From NCBI RefSeq assembly GCF_022701255.1, contig NZ_CP031705.1, forward strand, positions 3,534,001 through 3,598,000: 64,000 nucleotides of DNA. The letters are read 5' to 3'. Positions within the stretch are counted from its first letter, which is position 1, and each line of letters begins with the position of its first letter. This document shows, one piece after another, positions 19,072-27,709 of this stretch. The position numbers were made by a program, and so were the translations under genes. This DNA is from Microcoleus vaginatus HSN003 (GTDB taxonomy: Bacteria; Cyanobacteriota; Cyanobacteriia; Cyanobacteriales; Microcoleaceae). The notes beneath the pieces were generated by a model that did not search any database, was not told where the DNA came from, and saw only the letters and a program-made list of their open reading frames with translations.

Positions 19072-20153
19072 AAACCTAGATGGATGTAATCTAAACCCAA
19101 TAGCTCCTCTATTTTATACATATTAACATCGCGGAGAGCTTCTTTCACTCCCGCAACTCTGCGAGCCCGCAAAGAAAACAAAATCCCAGAATACGGCAAA
19201 TGTTTTACAGCTAACGCAAAATCTTTCTGAACTTCAATATGTTCGTGCTGTCGGTAAACCTCCTCGATTTCTTGAACTAACAATTCATATTTATCCTTAA
19301 CTTTTTGATACAACCCAATCCATTCAGGAAAATAAGCTAAAAACTCTTCTCCTTCATTAGTTAAAACAATTTCTATCAGGCGGCGGGTCGAAAACCCTTC
19401 GCGCAGATGGGAAATCGCGACATATTGCGGAGACTTAACTTTAACTCGGTTGAAGTTAGCGTCGCAGATAATATAGCCTTCCGAATTCATCGGATCTAAA
19501 TGTTGAGCCGCTTCGATAACTTCTTTCCAGCTAGTTAAAGGATAGGATGCAACCAATTCCCATCCGTATTTATTTGCCCAAATACTCGCGTCGGTTTCTA
19601 GCAGCGTTTGAGTGTTGCGAACCCCGTGCAGCACGATTTGATTGTTTTTGGGCTGGACAACTATTCTATTGTAAGGCGTGATCAATTCAAAGATAAAACA
19701 CTGGTCGGTTTCTTCCGGCAATTGATATCCCAATTCTTGCCAGACTTTCCAAAAAAGTTCGGCAAAGCTGAACCCAAAACCATTAACTTCGCCGGCGGCG
19801 TCGGGAGTGCCGCTAGATTGCACTCTCCATTCTCCTTTGTAAAAATACAGTACAGTCAGAGAACCGTCTAGTTTTTCGTAAACTTTGGCATGACTCCAAT
19901 CAATTGCAGCCGCGTGAATTTCTCCGTAATTAAAAAATTTGTCGTAGGGATAAGAAACTATCTGCCAATTTTGAGATGAATCTAAAATAATGCCTCGGCA
20001 CTGCTGGACTATTTTTTCGCCCAGGGGAGATTCTATCTGCGAGTATTTCAGACATACTAGATCGGGATATTGGCGGTGGCGGGTAACTTTGATATGATAA
20101 GTTTCGGACAAAGTTTCCAATCCGTGCTGGCGTAAATACTCTTGTAGTTCCAC
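19068..20153 (-). CDS. rnlA: T4 Rnl1-like RNA ligase
   Basis: A 361-residue ATP-dependent RNA ligase colinear with phage T4 RNA ligase 1 (374 residues). Nucleotidyltransferase motifs are all visible: upstream Arg53 in CRGI, adenylylated Lys94 in motif I (EKLDGS), Glu156 in motif III (FIFELITPYNRIV), Glu225-Gly in motif IV (EGYIIC) and Lys238/Lys240 in motif V (VKVKS). It joins 3'-OH and 5'-phosphate RNA ends, in T4 to reseal cleaved tRNA anticodon loops. It is the upstream gene of a cassette with Pnkp. A role in repairing RNA after a ribotoxin attack is inferred. Confidence 0.9.
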   Translation of the reverse strand: MELQEYLRQHGLETLSETYHIKVTRHRQYPDLVCLKYSQIESPLGEKIVQQCRGIILDSSQNWQIVSYPYDKFFNYGEIHAAAIDWSHAKVYEKLDGSLTVLYFYKGEWRVQSSGTPDAAGEVNGFGFSFAELFWKVWQELGYQLPEETDQCFIFELITPYNRIVVQPKNNQIVLHGVRNTQTLLETDASIWANKYGWELVASYPLTSWKEVIEAAQHLDPMNSEGYIICDANFNRVKVKSPQYVAISHLREGFSTRRLIEIVLTNEGEEFLAYFPEWIGLYQKVKDKYELLVQEIEEVYRQHEHIEVQKDFALAVKHLPYSGILFSLRARRVAGVKEALRDVNMYKIEELLGLDYIHLGL

Positions 20154-20344
20154 GTTCTATCCCTAAATTTATCTCCTTCTCTATTTTATCTGTAACTGCA
20201 TATTTGAGGAGTTTTGTAAAAAAAAATTAAACTAGCTTTTGGGCGGAATGCCTATTTTGACTTTGGTATTTTGGAGTATCCTTGTCAATAGGTGAATGCG
20301 CTTCACCGAAAAACAGGACTATTTCGAGAGTAAGGAAAAAAATA

Positions 20345-20905
20345 ATGAACAATAAATTATTACTTTTGGCGACTTCGGCGTGTGTATTGACTGTTTTAGT
20401 ACCTGTATCGCGAGTTTTGGGTGCGTGCGAATTGTCGCAGCGACCGCCGGAAACCAAATCTGTTGCTGTAGCGGGTACTGTTGTGCCGATAAGTCAAATC
20501 TTGCAGCAGTTAAAAGGCAAAACACAAGTACCAATTTTCCTCCCCAGCCGGCTTCCTATTTCGCAGAAGCTTTACTATCAAAGCGAAGCGAAAACGGACA
20601 GCTATACTATTTCTATGGAGTATACAGCAGATTGCCGAGGTGGCGGAGCTTGCACTTTTGGGGAAATTCGAGGTCACAAAGGCGGTGAGTTTTCTACCAA
20701 AGTAGAAGGGGTAACTAAGACTTTAAAAAATGTTCAACTGGCTGACCGAGTGAAAGGAGTTTTTCACAATGGTTGCGGCGCTTACTGCACAGCAACACTT
20801 GAGTGGAAAAGTCAGGGCTTTATGTATACCGTAGCCCTTAAGAACGGACGAGAATCTGATTTAATTTTAATAGCAAATTCTGCTATTCTAGCTCGGAAGC
20901 GTTAA
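20345..20905 (+). CDS. Exported cysteine-containing protein, paralogue of next gene
   Basis: A 186-residue secreted protein. The signal peptide covers residues 1-26 (LLLLATSACVLTVLVPVSRV). The mature part contains LKGKTQVPIFLPSRLP, CRGGGACTFGEI and FHNGCGAYCTATLEW, with paired cysteines likely to form disulfides. It shares all these blocks with the C-terminal half of the next gene, so they are tandem paralogues. ATG 20345 is preferred because AAGGAA precedes it; an upstream in-frame start at 20282 adds an unconserved leader. Function is unknown. Confidence 0.7.
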   Translation: MNNKLLLLATSACVLTVLVPVSRVLGACELSQRPPETKSVAVAGTVVPISQILQQLKGKTQVPIFLPSRLPISQKLYYQSEAKTDSYTISMEYTADCRGGGACTFGEIRGHKGGEFSTKVEGVTKTLKNVQLADRVKGVFHNGCGAYCTATLEWKSQGFMYTVALKNGRESDLILIANSAILARKR

Positions 20906-21051
20906 GTTTTGTAGTGGGGGACGCACAACTTCTATCTGTAGGGTGCGTAAGGGCGCACCTTACCTTTATTGTATGATATATCTTAACTCGCACTCGCCCC
21001 TTACAAGATGCTATGGTTTTTTTGCGCTTACCTACTTAGGGAGAAATCAGG

Positions 21052-22077
21052 ATGAGGGGAAGATGGCTATGTGCGGCGATTTTTGCTTGTGTGGTGACTG
21101 CTTTTACGATTCCCTTCGGGATAGCTTCGCTTCACGCACCTTTGACACCAAACTCAGCGTTAGCAAGGACTGAACTCCCGATTGCAGAAATCCGCTGGTT
21201 TAATTTTTCCCCTGAAGATAGCTGGCAACCGATACAATTTATTGTACCCGATCGCAACACTGCAAAATCGACCGGCAGCCGCAAGTTGCGGTTGTACGAT
21301 GTTCATATTGCCAAGATGTTTGAGATTTCTCACTTTCTGTGCGATCGCGATCGTGCTTCTGAGGGTTACAATTGGTCTTATCAAGCCGAAAATGGCAATA
21401 TTGAAATGGGACGCTTCAAAATTAGCTGCAATCTCGCCCGTTCCATAGCCACAGCTTACGGCTTAGGAAAACCAGAAATTACAGTGCTTCGCCGCAGCTT
21501 CAATATGAAAAACGGTCGCCCTTCTATTGCGGTAGAAAAATATTCAATTCCCACTTTGAACATTGCTAAAAATAGAGTTTTGCAGTGGAGGGATTTTGTG
21601 CAAAAGCTGCCCCCAATTACGGATAATTCAGCAAAACAAGCTAACACTCCTTTTCCGGCGAGTAACATATTTCGGCAAATCAAAGGCAAAACGCGAGTGC
21701 CTGTTTTTCTTCCGAGTAGACTTCCTTTATCTGACATTCAGCAACTTGATTTTGATGTGCAAGCGGGGGCCGAGGGTTACATTGTGGGAATGTATTTAGG
21801 CAAAGGATGCCGCGCCGGAGCTTGTTATTTCGGCACAATCGAAGCTAAAAGAAATGAACCGTTTTCGCCTCCTTCGCAATTGCCACAGGATACTTACAGA
21901 AGCGTTGAATTGGCGGGCGGATTCAGGGGGATGTATTTCAATAATTGCGGTGCTTACTGCACTGTTTTTGTTGAGTGGCAAAGGCTGGGGGTGCTGTACC
22001 GAGTCACAAGGAAAAACGCACGGCAGCAAGAAGTTGTCCAGATAGCAAATTCTGCACTTCAAGCAGGGCAACGTTAA
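21052..22077 (+). CDS. Exported protein, longer paralogue of previous gene
   Basis: A 341-residue secreted protein with an N-terminal signal (MRGRWLCAAIFACVVTAFTI), a unique middle region of about 170 residues, and a C-terminal domain matching the previous gene: IKGKTRVPVFLPSRLP, CRAGACYFGTIEA, YFNNCGAYCTVFVEW and a final QIANSALQAGQR. The preceding sequence AGGGAGAAATCAGG supplies a ribosome site. The gene follows its paralogue by 146 bp that contains a GTAGGGTGCG repeat. No known enzymatic motif is visible. Confidence 0.7.
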   Translation: MRGRWLCAAIFACVVTAFTIPFGIASLHAPLTPNSALARTELPIAEIRWFNFSPEDSWQPIQFIVPDRNTAKSTGSRKLRLYDVHIAKMFEISHFLCDRDRASEGYNWSYQAENGNIEMGRFKISCNLARSIATAYGLGKPEITVLRRSFNMKNGRPSIAVEKYSIPTLNIAKNRVLQWRDFVQKLPPITDNSAKQANTPFPASNIFRQIKGKTRVPVFLPSRLPLSDIQQLDFDVQAGAEGYIVGMYLGKGCRAGACYFGTIEAKRNEPFSPPSQLPQDTYRSVELAGGFRGMYFNNCGAYCTVFVEWQRLGVLYRVTRKNARQQEVVQIANSALQAGQR

Positions 22078-22215
22078 ATTTTGGTTAGAAATGGAAAAGG
22101 GACGCGCGAGCGAAGCTATCTTCCCACAGGGGTTCCCGAAGGCTAGGGAATCGACCTTTTTCGTATTAAATATCCCGTTGCTGTACAATTAAAAAGTAGC
22201 TAAAAAACTAATGAG

Positions 22216-22452
22216 ATGCCTGCGATTAGCGTTGAAGAAGCCAAGCAGAGTCTGCAAGCTATCTTGGAAAAGGTGGCCAAAGGAGAAGAAGTGACAATCC
22301 TACACGAAGGCCAAGTAGTAGCTCGCGTAGTTCCGCCGCTATCCAAGGAGCAGCGGTTAGCTAGGCGTAAAGCATTCCGAAACTCCATTAATGTCAAGGG
22401 CGAGCCGATGAGTGCAACAGTCATTAGGCTAAGAGAGGAAGCACGGTATTGA
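22216..22452 (+). CDS. Phd/YefM-type antitoxin
   Basis: A 78-residue antitoxin of the Phd/YefM or related prevent-host-death family. The N-terminal DNA-binding dimerisation half reads ISVEEAKQSLQAILEKVAKG then EEVTILHEGQVVARVVP, and a charged toxin-binding tail ends in RLREEARY. The normal partner would be a PIN-domain RNase starting at an overlapping codon. Here that frame runs only 13 codons, so the toxin appears lost and the antitoxin is an orphan. Confidence 0.85.
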   Translation: MPAISVEEAKQSLQAILEKVAKGEEVTILHEGQVVARVVPPLSKEQRLARRKAFRNSINVKGEPMSATVIRLREEARY

Positions 22453-22490
22453 TTTATATAGATACTATTAAAGTAAAATTCAGTTATTAA
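22449..22490 (+). pseudogene. Decayed PIN-domain toxin start
   Basis: A TTG at 22449 overlaps the antitoxin stop and reads MIYIDTIKVKFSY before a stop. PIN toxins typically begin MIYIDTSVLVAY in exactly this overlapping position, so this looks like the first six or seven codons of a deleted toxin. The evidence is short, and coincidence is possible. Confidence 0.55.
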
Positions 22491-22544
22491 TTGCCGTAGC
22501 TGAGGGCTAAAAGTTCGATCGCCCTTTTGTCAACGAAGCTGCAC

Positions 22545-23000
22545 TTATGCCTCCACCAAAGGTGCATAGCAGGATTTCATATCCTCGCGGGAGATGATTT
22601 TAGTTGATGTTTCCGCAGGTTCTAATCCCTGGCGAGCGTTGAGCCAAGGTGTCTCGGATTGCGTCAATTCTGCAAGATGTTTAGCACTTAATTCTCCATA
22701 AGCATTCCAAACTTCTTCGAGAACCTCGATTTCATCTTCATCAAATTCTTCTTCAAAATTATCGGGAGCGGGAATATCGCTATATTTGTAAGCTTTGTAC
22801 TCATCCCAAACATCGCGGACAATGGGGCCGGAAACCCAAGCTTCAATATCTTGATCAAATAGCGGCTGGCTTCTAAAGACTAAACTCCAAGCTTGTGCAT
22901 AATACACGAGCTTTTGCAGTTTCAGCCCAGAAATGGTATCGCCTGCTTCTCGATCGAGACGGCATAAAAAGTAACGAGCTACGTCAAGAGCACTTTTCAT
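22545..23000 (-). CDS. Panacea/DUF4065 (GepA/SocA-like) domain protein
   Basis: A 151-residue protein of the Panacea (DUF4065) family. These domains act as versatile antitoxins in toxin-antitoxin pairs and as ClpXP adaptors such as SocA. The family signature is clear: LKLQKLVYYAQAWSLVF, then IEAWVSGPIVRDVWDEYK. ATG 23000 (MKSALDVARYF) is the preferred start; an upstream GTG at 23033 adds 11 residues. No toxin gene adjoins it on either side, so it is either an orphan or acts in trans. Confidence 0.8.
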   Translation of the reverse strand: MKSALDVARYFLCRLDREAGDTISGLKLQKLVYYAQAWSLVFRSQPLFDQDIEAWVSGPIVRDVWDEYKAYKYSDIPAPDNFEEEFDEDEIEVLEEVWNAYGELSAKHLAELTQSETPWLNARQGLEPAETSTKIISREDMKSCYAPLVEA

Positions 23001-23542
23001 AGTTTTAGGATTTGAGTAATTGGACAAATTCACTTTTGATGCTAAGCTATTTGGTGCCTTTAAAAGTACGATCGCAATTACGATCGCCCTTTTCCCCTCA
23101 CAACTACATTTCTCTCCCCAACTCTCGCAACCTTTGAGCTAATTCTTTCGAGCTGCTGCTGAGCTAACTCGTCATGCCAACCAGGTTCATCCGGCTCGAC
23201 CCTAGGTAAATCTTACATCGCCGGCAGCCTTTGCTTCGGAATGTCGATCGCCCCCATGCCAGCGACGCACAATGCTGGATGGGAAACATCCTCAAGACTC
23301 ACTGCTACTGGCAGTCATACCATTTTAGACTTGAGATTTTAGATTTTAGATTGGCAATGACTTATTATGTAAAGGTTTGGAGCTGGCCTACCGTTGCATC
23401 CTTTTTTCAAACTGGCGGTCAAAATCTGGTAGTTCTATTTTATCGCCCGAATTATCCCAACCAGCAATTAAAGTCCCCACCTGCGGTACGCTAGATCAGG
23501 TGAATATATTGGCTGATTTCAAGCTATCCTCCGATCGATCTT
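23001..23542. other. Spacer with a probable Uma2 remnant
   Basis: No intact gene is visible. A frameshifted coding-like stretch lies at 23107-23212 on the minus strand, and short ATTTTAGA repeats occur near 23325-23350. The end of the spacer holds the hemC start region without a strong ribosome site. Confidence 0.5.
23107..23212 (-). pseudogene. Possible remnant of a Uma2-type gene 3' end
   Basis: Minus-strand translation gives DLPRVEPDEPGWHDELAQQQ, and after a one-base shift KELAQRLRELGREM. The LAQQQ and LAQRLRELG segments are typical of the C-terminal coiled tail of cyanobacterial Uma2 proteins. No core domain is present. Identification rests on about 30 residues only. Confidence 0.35.
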
Positions 23543-24514
23543 ATGTCCCCAACCACATCTGCCCCTTCCCGAACCGTTCGCATCGGTTCCCGCAAAAGCC
23601 AACTCGCTCTCGTGCAAACCCACTGGGTGCAAGAACAGCTACAGAAACACTTCCCGGAACACACTTTTGAAGTCCACACCATGTCAACCCAAGGGGACAT
23701 AATTCTTGATGTCGCCCTTGCTAAAATTGGCGATAAAGGACTTTTCACCAAAGAATTAGAAACGGGGATGATTAACCATGAAACGGACTTTGCCGTTCAT
23801 TCCCTCAAAGATTTGCCTACCAATTTGCCCGAAGGTTTAATTTTAGGATGCGTCACCGAACGGGAAAATCCCGCTGACGCCTTGGTAGTTCACTCCAAGC
23901 ACAAAGACAAGCAACTCGACACTCTCCCAGAAGGTTCCGTAATCGGCACTTCTTCCCTGCGGCGGCTGGCTCAACTTCGGCATCATTTCCCTTATTTTGA
24001 ATTTAAAGATATTCGCGGCAATCTCAATACTCGACTCGCTAAATTAGATGAGGGCGGTTACGACGCGATTATTTTAGCAGTTGCCGGCCTCGAAAGATTG
24101 GGAATGGGCGATCGCATCCACCAAATTATCCCTGCTGAAATTTCCCTTCATGCCGTCGGACAAGGTGCTTTGGGCATCGAATGCCGCGCCGGAGACACAG
24201 AAATCATGGCAGTGATTAAAGCTCTCGAACACTCGGAAACCGCCCAAAGATGTTATGCCGAACGCGCATTTCTGCGGGAATTAGAAGGCGGCTGTCAAGT
24301 GCCGATTGGTGTAAATACCAAAATAGAAAACGGTCAATTAACCTTAACTGGAATGGTATCGAGTCTCGACGGCCAGCGATTCGTCAAAGATACTGTTTCC
24401 GGTGCCGCCGAGACGGCTGAAATGCTGGGAATTGACCTCGCTCACCGCCTGCGGCAACAGGGAGCTAGTGAAATTTTGGAGGAAATATTTGTCCAAGTTC
24501 AACGTGGTTCCTAA
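23543..24514 (+). CDS. hemC: Hydroxymethylbilane synthase (porphobilinogen deaminase)
   Basis: A 323-residue enzyme that links four porphobilinogens into hydroxymethylbilane for chlorophyll, haem and phycobilin synthesis in the cytoplasm. Conserved blocks: [33 protein letters not shown] followed by [29 protein letters not shown] and [12 protein letters not shown]. The last holds the cysteine (about residue 250) that carries the dipyrromethane cofactor. Length is normal for the family. It stands alone between accessory spacers. Confidence 0.97.
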   Translation: MSPTTSAPSRTVRIGSRKSQLALVQTHWVQEQLQKHFPEHTFEVHTMSTQGDIILDVALAKIGDKGLFTKELETGMINHETDFAVHSLKDLPTNLPEGLILGCVTERENPADALVVHSKHKDKQLDTLPEGSVIGTSSLRRLAQLRHHFPYFEFKDIRGNLNTRLAKLDEGGYDAIILAVAGLERLGMGDRIHQIIPAEISLHAVGQGALGIECRAGDTEIMAVIKALEHSETAQRCYAERAFLRELEGGCQVPIGVNTKIENGQLTLTGMVSSLDGQRFVKDTVSGAAETAEMLGIDLAHRLRQQGASEILEEIFVQVQRGS

Positions 24515-24873
24515 ACCCGCTTGGCATTTCTTTGTCAATGCTTTTAGACGCGATATATCGCCTTTTATACAATAAAAATAACAGGCGGTTCGCTTTTGCT
24601 TTCACAGGTAGAGTAACAGTATGATTGTAGATTTTTGGTAGGGACTTGAGAGAGGACTTGCGCGATAGATTTCAAAAATATCTGACTAATGTATGACGCT
24701 CCGCACGGGTGTTAATTAACCCGGTTTCTGATGTAAGTCTCGCTGTATAGCCCAAGATTTATGGTAAAAACCGGTTTTTTGTCGTAAGTCCTAAAATTCT
24801 CAACCGGCCCATCCAAAATCTACAATCAAACATCCAAAATTAATCAGCAATTTATTTCAGGTAAAGGTCAAAT
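24515..24873. other. Spacer with AACCGG-type dispersed repeat
   Basis: It contains a relative of the AGGACTTACG/AAACCGGTTT repeat family: AGGACTTGCGC near 24653, AACCCGGTTTCTGATGTAAG near 24719, and AAAACCGGTTTTTT followed by GTAAGTCCT to 24791. The ends AGGACTT and AAGTCCT are inverted repeats, as in a small non-autonomous element. Confidence 0.65.
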
Positions 24874-25701
24874 ATGAGCGCTAGAGAACTTCAATTAAAG
24901 CTGGAATTGAAAAAGGTTCAGCAACTGTATAGCAAAATGCAGGCAGACCAACAAGCTTTGCAGAAGCAATTGAAAGAGTTCAAAACTCAAGCAGGAAATT
25001 TTTCGGATGTAGTCGAGCAAGTCTTGCCGTCCCTAGTTTCAATTTACGTCATGGATTGGGATACACAAGAAGAGATTTCTTCAGGGAGCGGGTTCTTTGT
25101 ATCGCCGGACATAATTGTCACTAACTATCACGTTGTAGAAGATATTGCGGATCAAGATTACTTCTATGAAGAAGATGAAATCGAACAGGTTTTAGTGGAA
25201 ACTAACGACGGAAAATTGAGATTGGCAGAGGTGGTGTTTACTGGTAATGCCGAAGAAGATTTAGCATTACTCTTAATTAGCGATTTTACCTTCGACCCGA
25301 ACACAGGGGAACAAGTGGAATCTCCTCAAGAATATCCTCCCCTAGAGTTGTCTTTTGATGTGAAAGTCGGAGATAGAGTAATTGCTGTGGGCAATCCTTT
25401 GGGGCAGTTTGCTTCAACTGTAACTCAAGGTATTGTGAGTGCAATTCGCCAACCCGAGGAATATGAAGAAGGCGATGACGACGAAGATGATGTGGGTGAG
25501 GTAAAGGTGTTGCAAACTGATGCGGCTATTAATCCCGGCAATTCCGGCGGCCCGCTGATTAATATGGCCGGTCAAGTGGTTGGGGTGAATACGTGGGGAT
25601 GGGAAGATGCTGATAATATTAATTTGGCGATCGCCTCTGAAGCTTTGGATGATTTTCTAGCGGGATTTGAGGAGACTTTTGAGGACAATTCTCAGAATTA
25701 G
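24874..25701 (+). CDS. Trypsin-like serine protease (S1C/HtrA-type) without PDZ domain
   Basis: A 275-residue S1C-type protease. An N-terminal coiled-coil segment of about 45 residues (ELQLKLELKKVQQLYSKMQ) replaces the usual signal and membrane anchor, so it is probably cytoplasmic. The catalytic triad is His86 (VTNYHVVED), Asp129 (NAEEDLALLL) and Ser224 (PGNSGGPLIN). An acidic insert lies near residues 195-208 (EEGDDDEDDVGE). HtrA/Deg proteases normally carry one or more PDZ domains after the catalytic domain; this protein ends directly after it. Confidence 0.85.
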   Translation: MSARELQLKLELKKVQQLYSKMQADQQALQKQLKEFKTQAGNFSDVVEQVLPSLVSIYVMDWDTQEEISSGSGFFVSPDIIVTNYHVVEDIADQDYFYEEDEIEQVLVETNDGKLRLAEVVFTGNAEEDLALLLISDFTFDPNTGEQVESPQEYPPLELSFDVKVGDRVIAVGNPLGQFASTVTQGIVSAIRQPEEYEEGDDDEDDVGEVKVLQTDAAINPGNSGGPLINMAGQVVGVNTWGWEDADNINLAIASEALDDFLAGFEETFEDNSQN

Positions 25702-26153
25702 TCGGGAGTTATCCGTAATATGTGATTCGGGCGTTGGCGAAGTTTGCAGAAGAGGATCGCTCTTTTTATGAGAGGGGATGAAAAAGGCGATCGCTATTTC
25801 CTTAATTACATACTGATAGCTTGGCGGACGGTTTTACTAATGCGTAAAGATGAGCAAAGTTCATACAATTTTTGATGTTTACCGTCACTCAGAAAGTGAC
25901 AGATAAATTTGATTAGATCGTGAAAATTGTCGCGGGAGGGAAGTCCGGGCGTTGGCGAAGCTTGCAGAAGAGGATCGCTCTTTTTTTCACCGCACAACGA
26001 CGCGGATGGAAAAAGGGCGATCGCATTATTGAATAAACTGCGATCGCTACAGCAACTCAGATTTATACTTGTTTTTGGACGGCGCGTTAATATTGTGTCG
26101 CTCGCCATTTAAACTTAATCTAGACTAACAATCTCCAGGAACACAAAAAAATA
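25702..26153. repeat. Spacer with a duplicated 65-79 bp block
   Basis: The block at 25728-25794 (CGGGCGTTGGCGAAGTTTGC start, GGCGATCGC end) recurs at 25946-26024 with a few changes. A minus-strand open frame (25806-26108) spans the second copy but shows no family resemblance. The rest before glgA has HIP1-type GCGATCGC sites. Confidence 0.7.
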
Positions 26154-27581
26154 ATGCGTATTTTATTTGTATCCGCCGAAGCAGCACCTCTCGCCAAAGT
26201 CGGCGGTATGGGCGATGTCGTCGGCGCTTTGCCTAAATTTCTGCGGCGCATGGGACACGATGTCCGCATCTTCATGCCCTACTACGGTTTTATCCCCGAC
26301 AAAATGGACGTTCCCAAAAAACCCGTTTGGGATGGGGGTGCCATGTTCCAAAGCTTCTCGGTGTTTGAAACTGTTTTGCCGGGAACCGATGTACCTTTAT
26401 ACTTAATGCAACATCCATCTTTCTTGCCGCGCCGCGTTTACGGCGGTTTAGATGAAGATTGGAGGTTCACTTTCTTTGCCAATGCTGCGGCTGAATTTGC
26501 CTGGAATCATTGGAAGCCCCAAATTATCCACTGTCACGACTGGCATACGGGGATGATACCTGTTTGGATGAGCCACGATCCTGATATCAGCACAGTTTTT
26601 ACTATTCACAATTTAGCTTATCAAGGGCCGTGGCGCTGGCGTTTGGAGCAGATGACTTGGTGTCCTTGGTATATGCAAGGTCACAATACAATGGCTGCCG
26701 CAGTACAGTTTGCCGATCGAGTAAATACAGTTTCACCCACTTACGCCGAGCAAATCAAAACCCCAGCTTATGGGGAAACTTTGGAAGGTTTGCTGTCTTA
26801 CATCGGTGGCAAAGTATCGGGCATTTTGAACGGAATTGATACAGAATCTTACAACCCCGCCACAGACAAGTACCTCCATCAACAATTTAGTGCTGATACT
26901 ATTGAAAAGCGCCCAGCTAATAAAATTGCGCTGCAAGAAGAAGTCGGTTTGGAAGTGAATAAAAATGCTTTTTTGATCGGCATGGTGACGCGGCTGGTAG
27001 AACAGAAAGGATTGGATTTGATAATTCAAATGCTCGATCTTTTCATGGCCTATACCGACGCTCAATTTATTGTACTCGGAACGGGCGATCGCTACTACGA
27101 AACCCAACTCTGGCAAATGACAGCCCGCTATCCCGGTCGGATGTCTACCCAACTACTTTACAACGAGGCTCTCTCCCGGCGCGTTTACGCAGGCTGCGAC
27201 AGCTTCCTGATGCCCAGCCGTTTCGAGCCCTGCGGCATTAGCCAAATGCTCGCCCTCCGCTACGGGTGCGTGCCAATGGTTCGCCGCACCGGCGGTTTAG
27301 TCGATACCGTTTCCCACAACAACCCGATCGACAATACTGGTACCGGTTACTGTTTCGATCGCTACGAACCCCTGGATTTGTTCACCTGCATGATCAGAAC
27401 TTGGGAAGGTTTCCGCTACAAAGATAAGTGGAGAGAACTGCAACAGCGCGGCATGAGAGAAGATTTTGGCTGGGATATTTCTGCTCGGAAATACATCAAC
27501 TTGTACAGCGATATTTTGGGACTGCCACCCGAAGGAATCGCACCGGAACAAGAGCCAGAATTGATTGTTGGCAAGGGTTAA
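26154..27581 (+). CDS. glgA: Glycogen synthase (ADP-glucose type)
   Basis: A 475-residue GT5 glucosyltransferase that transfers glucose from ADP-glucose to glycogen in the cytosol. The ADP-glucose-binding KVGGMGDVVGALP lies at residues 16-28. HCHDWHTG and FTIHNLAYQG follow, and the C-terminal GT-B half has GMVTRLVEQKGLDL, MPSRFEPCGISQM and YGCVPMVRRTGGLVDTV. Length is typical. Cyanobacteria often have two synthase isoforms; which one this is cannot be assigned. CCAGGAAC before the ATG gives a modest ribosome site. Confidence 0.97.
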   Translation: MRILFVSAEAAPLAKVGGMGDVVGALPKFLRRMGHDVRIFMPYYGFIPDKMDVPKKPVWDGGAMFQSFSVFETVLPGTDVPLYLMQHPSFLPRRVYGGLDEDWRFTFFANAAAEFAWNHWKPQIIHCHDWHTGMIPVWMSHDPDISTVFTIHNLAYQGPWRWRLEQMTWCPWYMQGHNTMAAAVQFADRVNTVSPTYAEQIKTPAYGETLEGLLSYIGGKVSGILNGIDTESYNPATDKYLHQQFSADTIEKRPANKIALQEEVGLEVNKNAFLIGMVTRLVEQKGLDLIIQMLDLFMAYTDAQFIVLGTGDRYYETQLWQMTARYPGRMSTQLLYNEALSRRVYAGCDSFLMPSRFEPCGISQMLALRYGCVPMVRRTGGLVDTVSHNNPIDNTGTGYCFDRYEPLDLFTCMIRTWEGFRYKDKWRELQQRGMREDFGWDISARKYINLYSDILGLPPEGIAPEQEPELIVGKG

Positions 27582-27595
27582 TTGGTAATGGGTAA

Positions 27596-27709
27596 GTTGA
27601 CTGTTGACAGTTGACTGGTGACAGTTGACTGTTGACAGTTGTTATTTGTTAGTTTTTGGTTCCAATGCCCAATTCCCAATTCCCAATTCCCAATTCCCAA
27701 TTCCCAATT
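27596..27709. repeat. Two heptamer arrays after glgA
   Basis: 27596-27642 is a GTTGACA/GTTGACT array. 27668-27709 has six tandem CCCAATT heptamers directly beside the stop codon of the DUF1824 gene. Different heptamers sitting side by side is typical of these cyanobacterial repeats. Confidence 0.85.

Noticed and set aside
25806..26108. 100-residue minus-strand frame before glgA
   Set aside because: It spans a duplicated spacer block and has no family resemblance.
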